Assembly (NCBI GenBank): GCA_904066235.2 | Contig: CAJFCV020000001.1 | Location: forward strand, 7,316,001-7,380,000 | DNA length: 64,000 nt | DNA from: Bursaphelenchus xylophilus | Taxonomy: Eukaryota > Nematoda > Chromadorea > Rhabditida > Aphelenchoididae | Direction: 5' to 3' | Shown: piece after piece, positions 59,264 to 64,000 of the stretch | How the letters are laid out: each line of letters opens with the position of its first letter | Position numbering within the stretch: the first letter of the stretch is position 1 | Made by a program: the position numbers and the translations under genes | Notes under the pieces: model-generated | What the model was told of the DNA's origin: nothing | Seen by the model: the letters and a program-made list of their open reading frames with translations, nothing else | Database searches by the model: none

Positions 59264-61528
59264 ATGGTCTGCTCAGCGAATATGCATTCCAAAATACCAC
59301 AAACACTTCATCAATTCGAGAGCGCGCCTCCGGGGGTTGTGCTGGCCGGGGGTTCGGCGGGTATGAGACGACGGCTCCCCCCTACCCCAACCCCGCACAA
59401 AGACCCGCCCGACCCTGGGTTAGGGCCGACAATGACAACGGGTATGCGCGGTCCCATGACTGGTCTGTTGGGACCTGTAATGCGCCGTTCCTCCTCCCCC
59501 CGAATGCTGCCAACCCCGCCTCCACCCCCCGGGTCATCTTGCTCAGTTCAAGCAACCTCCTCCAACACCTTGATGAACAACTCCTTCAACAGCAACTCTC
59601 AATCTCCACCCTTCGCTCAGCAACTTCAAGTGAAAGAGCGCCGTCCATCGACCGGTCGCAGACTCCCCGACGCTCCCGCGCCTCCCTCATCATCTTCATC
59701 ATCATCACCGTTTCCGTCCTCCCTAACCCCGAGTACCTCCATGTACTCCGACTCCAATTTCCCTCCGTCGACCACTGCCGACTTCTTAAATGCTGGCTAT
59801 TTGTTTCGCTCTGCCTCTGCTCGCAACGCTACATCTCAATTAAAGTAAGTCATCATAGATGATTTGAAATTTAATTAAACGAGAACAAGAATAATCTAAA
59901 CACAACCACAAAGGGGAAGAGGACGGGCTTAGGACCAATAAATGTTTGGGAAGGGCCTCAGGGCTTCCGTTATCCGACACTGGGTATAACTTGTAATCCC
60001 ATTTCAGCTTATAAAGATATCATAGAATGCTTGAGCTTTAACTTATCTTCTTAAAATCGTTCTTTGCAGGGGGGGGGGATACAGTAAGAAAATCAATTAG
60101 AATTAGATGTGCGTCGATGAAATTTCAACGAAACATTTTTAACGATGCTAATTACGATTACTTTCATTCCAGAGCCGCTCAGTTGCCTCCAACCGCTCCC
60201 CGAACTTCTATCGCTAGCTCCGACCCCCGTCCTGAATTGAGTACCATGAATCGTCTTGTGCCCGAGCCCTTAACCATGCCCAACAAATCCCTAAACACGG
60301 CTTCGTCGGCCCCACAGACTCCGCGAGAGAGTAATTCCGATATCCCCGCAGGATATAGGAAGGTGAGAAAGTGTTCCTTCAATGCCGACGTTGGGCGAGA
60401 TTCGTTGTCCAGGAATGGTTCCATGGCTCATCTTCTGGAACAACAGCATCTCCTCAGAAGAGAGTTCACTGCCACTCCAGATTCCATACAGTACTCCACC
60501 AATTCCTCGCTCAGTCCGTCTATAGAACAGGTGTGTGATGTTCCCTCTTGCGTCATTCGATTACATATTCATTTGAAGCGGCCTTTTTATGTTGTTCCCA
60601 TTCAAATGCCGTTCTCCTAATTATTGATCTTATATTGATGTCACCCTTTTCAGCTGAATGTCGAGGGTTCTCAGAAAGACAGCTCTGATGGAGAAGATCC
60701 AAGCCATCATGGCCTCAACCCATCGCTGTATCTGGGCACGAGAACCCCAAGTTCAAGTGTTTCTTCGGTCACCGACCTCCAGAATGTACAAAATACCCCC
60801 ACCGCCAATCCCCCTGCCGATCCAGAGCCGAGGCCGAAAGGGCTTGGACTCGTCCATTGCTCACTTCAGCACTTCCCTGTCCGGAAACGACTGAGAGTAT
60901 CAATCTTAAAAATAGAAGGTAAAGAATACCCTTAGAAAATCGAGGCTATCAATACCACCCCAGAGACTTTTTTCTATGAACTTGTATTTCTTAAGTAGTA
61001 TTGTAAAATAGTAGTCTATGGTTCTCACTGCGTAATTGTACTATTAAAAAACATGAACGGACTACTTGTTTGGAAGTAGATGCTCCTAAAAACACCAAAA
61101 ATTATTATCTCACGGCTCTCTAAACGTATGAATTTAGGTTTGGCCGGTGAATTGCGCCCTGATTTGGAAATTCAAGCATTTTGCAAGGTTAATATTATTC
61201 CGGGTAAAGCCAATAAGCAACAAGTCAGTGTCGTGAAACGAGGCCGCGATATTGTTTACAATGCAGTAAGTCGAATAGAATTTGAATTGATTCCTTCCTA
61301 TTCGTATTCGTATTTATACCTTTTCAGGAATTTTTCTTTGATGGCATTTCGGTGGAAGACATCGATGGAAAGTCGTTGGCATTAGAGGTATACCACCAAA
61401 GCAGTGTGAAACTACAAAAAGATCTGGAAATAGGACAAATCTTGGTGCCTCTCAAAGAACTGACCCAGCTCTACTCCAAGAAAGAAGTCAGGATCGTCGA
61501 AGAACTCAAGTTTAGGCCTAGTAGCAAG
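59264..61528 (+). CDS. Pro/Ser-rich C2-domain protein (3' end uncertain)
   Basis: Five exons (59264-59844, 60173-60530, 60654-60918, 61138-61265, 61328-61528) give 511 open codons. Residues 1-380 are Pro/Ser-rich and basic, with RRLPPTPTPHKDPP and TGRRLPDAPAPP boxes and a poly-Ser stretch. Residues about 385-505 form a C2 domain: VRKRLRVSILKIEGLAGEL, EIQAFCKVNIIPG, VYNAEFFFDGIS, LALEVYHQSS and IGQILVPLKEL. It resembles the C2 of synaptic or scaffold proteins (synaptotagmin-, RIM-, SYD-1- or RGS3-like), but I cannot pick one. Few acidic loop residues are visible, so calcium binding is doubtful. After AGC AAG a GTAAG donor follows with no certain next exon in the window. If it is not used, the frame ends at 61570. 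Confidence 0.75.
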
Positions 61529-61734
61529 GTAAGATCCCCACAAACTTCCCTGACATCACAATTTTTTTGATACCAGCAACTTTGCAAAAAAGCAGTAAAA
61601 ATTATGTGAATACCGTAATGTAGCGAAAAAAATTTTGCAAAGTTATAACACATTACAGGGTGGGACACTCGGAGTTTCAGGCCAATATTCCACAAATTAT
61701 AAATTTTGCGTCCTGACGTTTAAGCATGGCTGCA

Positions 61735-61856
61735 ATCCGGGCCAGCCCGGCCCGGGCCGGGCCGGGCCGCAGGCCCGGGCCTAAATCTCGAAGCCCGGCC
61801 CGGGCCCGGGCTTGGAAAATTTGGAAAGCCCGGCCCGGTTCGGCCCGGAAAATTTT
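61735..61856. repeat. GC-rich CCCGGGCC low-complexity repeat
   Basis: Runs of GCCCGGCCCGGGCC stand out in AT-rich surroundings. The composition matches the interior of the hAT-like element at 33974-34103, but the CAGGGGTG ends are absent. Just upstream, ACAGGGTGGGACACTCGG (61658-61675) looks like a solitary mariner-like terminus. Confidence 0.55.
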
Positions 61857-62339
61857 TATACGGGGTTGGAAAGAAAGAAAGCGGGAAATGAAAGGAAAAT
61901 TATGGCAAATTTTCGCAAAATGTGAAGAACAATTTAGCAAAAACTATACATAGCGCAATTGCCGCTTGACTATTTATATAAATTACTAAGTCGCCATAAA
62001 TTTTTTGACCATGTAGTTACAAAAAATCATAAACTTTTGTGTATAGTCACCCAAATTTTAGCAAAAATATTTTTATCACAGATCTTTTGTCGGATCTGAA
62101 AGAAAGCTGCGAGGCTATTGCGTACTTTTGAAAAATTTTCCGGTTTCTTTTTTTGCCAGTGTATTAACTACGTAAGAATTTCTGAATATTTTTTCAAATT
62201 GACTTGAAAATTATTTTTTTATTTGTTCGAGTGGTAAATAAGGTCACTTTACGTTCGCTATCAGCATCATGTTCGAAAGAATTAAAAAATTCTATCGAAA
62301 TAGCTTATTTTTTCCTTTTTTCTGCACAGGGGACTCGGA

Positions 62340-62460
62340 TTTACTTATAAGTACCTTTATTTACTTATAAAAACTCGATGTTTTTATAAGTAAATAAAAG
62401 TTCTTATAAGTAAATAAAAGTTCTTATAAGTGATTTTGAAATCACTTATAGGTAATTTTT
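62340..62460. repeat. Interspersed CTTATAAGTAAATAAAAG repeats
   Basis: At least four TTACTTATAA/TTATAAGTAA words occur in both orientations, and a final GTGATTTTGAAATCAC palindrome is present. No gene is seen between 61571 and 62713. Confidence 0.6.
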
Positions 62461-62713
62461 ATTTTCGGCGCCCGCACGCCAATTTGATTTTGGAAAAAAT
62501 ATATTTCTGTCAAAAGCTGGAGCTGCGCCCCATACTTCTGAAAATATTGATGCCATATTATACGAAAGCACTTTGAAACCGCTTTTTGCCTCAAAAACCG
62601 GTTTAAATGGCTAGTAGGGCAATACTTTTAGTTTCCTCAGATCTCACACCTTTTTAATATTATTTATCAGCGATAAACTGAAAAATTTTGTCCAAAATTG
62701 CTTTATTTAATTT

Positions 62714-63535
62714 TTATTGTAAATTTCCCAATTTTTGTCCTGGGGCTCTGGCGGGGGCTGCCCTTCCTGTCGATTTTGTAACCTGCAGTACGTATTCGTG
62801 ATAGGGTTTGTTTCCAAGCACATTCTAAAACCACAGAACCATTAAAAATCAAGTTTTTCCAAAAACACCCCCACCGGGCACAAAATTAAATCGAAAGTTT
62901 CTCCAGAATTAATGTTCCGATTTTCAAAATTTTGACGGATTCTGAAAGCCCGTGTTTCAAAGCACATAATATCCTAAAATCAAAAGGATCTGCTTATAAA
63001 AACTTACCGATCCGGCCGAAACTTCAAAATTTTCATCATTCTGGGATAGTGCAATATCCGAGATGTCTTCGTTATCTTCCTGGCTAAACCCATGCCGTTG
63101 TATCCGGGATTGCCATCTTCTGTTAGGTGTTCTATTGTTGACGTTTTGAAGCACATTCTGAAACCATAGAACCATTAAAAAGGAATTTTTTCCAAAAAAA
63201 TCCCCGCCGGGCAAAAAATTAAATCGAAATTTTCTCGAGAATTAATGTTCCGATTTTCAAAATTTTGACGGATTCTCAAAGCCCGTGTTTCAAAACACAT
63301 AATATCCTAAAATCAAGAGGATCTGCTTATAAAAACTTACCGATCCGGCCAAAACTTCGAAATTTTCATCATTCTGGGATACCGTAATTTGGCCATTATC
63401 TTCCAGGTTTTTGCGTCTTTTGCCCTCCGTCAATCTCTGGATCAGTTGGTCTTGTCTTCTTTTCTTCTCTTCTCTGGAACTCATTGATGCGGAAGTTGCC
63501 GCGGAGCATGATTTCGAAAATCTATTCGATTTCAT
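62714..63535 (-). CDS. Small unknown protein with duplicated exon segment
   Basis: Three phase-0 exons (63341-63535, 63008-63157, 62714-62824) encode 151 residues. Exon 1 has KSCSAATSASMSSREEKKRR and a basic helix KRRKNLEDN. Exons 1 and 2 both end with SQNDENFEV, A or S variants, then GS. Exons 2 and 3 both start NVL. The two introns are each exactly 183 bp and nearly identical. AAATAAAG follows the stop directly. The consistent phases, splice sites and polyadenylation signal argue for a real gene, though no family was recognised. It lies on the opposite strand to the C2 gene and could be nested in a C2-gene intron. Confidence 0.6.
62816..63381. repeat. Tandem 233-bp duplication, offset 333 bp
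   Basis: Positions 62816-63048 and 63149-63381 are closely similar over their full length, with about 100 bp of unique sequence between them. Each unit spans the start of one exon, a whole 183-bp intron and the end of the next exon of the small minus-strand gene. Confidence 0.85.
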
Positions 63536-63855
63536 CTAAATTGAAAAATTCAAAAATTTCGGTTTTTGGGAATGATACGCCCGCAGGATAACGTGGTGAC
63601 CAAAAACGAAGTACCAATCGAAAGCTGAAGCAATGCCCTACAATTTCATAGGACGAGATCATAAACTTTCACCTGGCAAAAAAAGTTACAGTTCATTGAA
63701 ATTCACATCCTTTAATTCAACAATTTAAAAACGTCGCCAAACCATGACGGAAGAAAATTTTATTTGTGTTGTTTATGCAATTTCTGAATTATCTGCTTTA
63801 TTTCTGCGTATTTTGACTATTTCTGCATTGATGTAATTATTTTCTGCCGTTATAT

Positions 63856-64000
63856 TCAGGGGTGGTCGGCGGGCCGGCCGGCCTCAAAAATGGAAATTGA
63901 CAAACGGGCCGGGCCCGTCACGGGCCGGGCCGGGCCGCGGGCCTGGGGTTTTTCCGGCCCGGCCCGGCCCGTCTAAAATACAATGCCAAACCGTTGGCAT
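63856..64000. mobile_element. hAT-like GC-rich element, cut by the window end
   Basis: It begins CAGGGGTGGTCGGCGGGCC, like the element at 33974, and continues with GGGCCGGGCCGGGCCG. It shares CAATGCCAAAC with the older copy, where the inverted form GTTTGGCATTG occurs. The right end lies outside the window. Confidence 0.7.

Overview
This is eukaryotic nuclear DNA, most likely from a free-living or parasitic rhabditid-type nematode. The evidence is the gene content (paramyosin, ERM, a PTR-family protein, an AGE-1-type PI3K), introns of mostly 32-45 bp with GTAAG donors and TTTCAG/TTTTAG acceptors, and acceptor-like sites directly in front of several start codons, as expected for spliced-leader trans-splicing. 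The species cannot be named from the sequence. Exon joins were worked out by hand from splice signals, reading phase and family similarity. For all complete spliced genes the coding lengths sum to a multiple of three.

Layout. 0.8-1.2 kb: RSL24D1 ribosome-biogenesis factor (first exon not seen). 1.8-3.8 kb: SLC7 amino-acid transporter. 4.1-4.5 kb: LC8 dynein light chain. 4.7-8.9 kb (minus): BTB-ankyrin-FYVE protein (ANKFY1/rabankyrin-5). 11.0-14.1 kb: PTR patched-related protein. 14.2-15.5 kb (minus): mitochondrial ribosomal protein S15. 17.7-19.8 kb (minus): ERM-1. 21.5-22.7 kb (minus): LRR membrane protein. 23.2-24.2 kb (minus): DHHC palmitoyltransferase. 25-32 kb: repeat-rich, with a TTAA-flanked foldback element carrying a decayed WD40 gene. 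32.2-33.8 kb (minus): hnRNP K. 35.8-36.9 kb: NDUFS4 and an SS18-like protein, a candidate operon. 36.9-38.5 kb (minus): pyruvate dehydrogenase phosphatase. 38.7-49.6 kb: class I PI3K catalytic subunit, with two 3-4 kb introns full of transposons. 50.0-52.0 kb: WW-WW-MyTH4-RhoGAP protein. 52.4-55.9 kb (minus): paramyosin. 57-58 kb: cluster of miniature elements. 59.3-61.5 kb: Pro/Ser-rich C2-domain protein, perhaps incomplete. 62.7-63.5 kb (minus): small unknown gene with a tandemly duplicated exon-intron segment.

The genes are mostly housekeeping or muscle/membrane-cortex genes and do not form one pathway. The accessory content is transposon-derived: nested inverted-repeat elements with TA, TTAA or 8-bp target duplications, some sharing cores or termini across the window. 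No complete transposase was recognised, so all look non-autonomous. The most unusual structures are the TTAA foldback that captured an intron-bearing WD40 gene, the foldback whose arms both end in half of a tRNA-like sequence, and the exon-intron duplication near the right edge.
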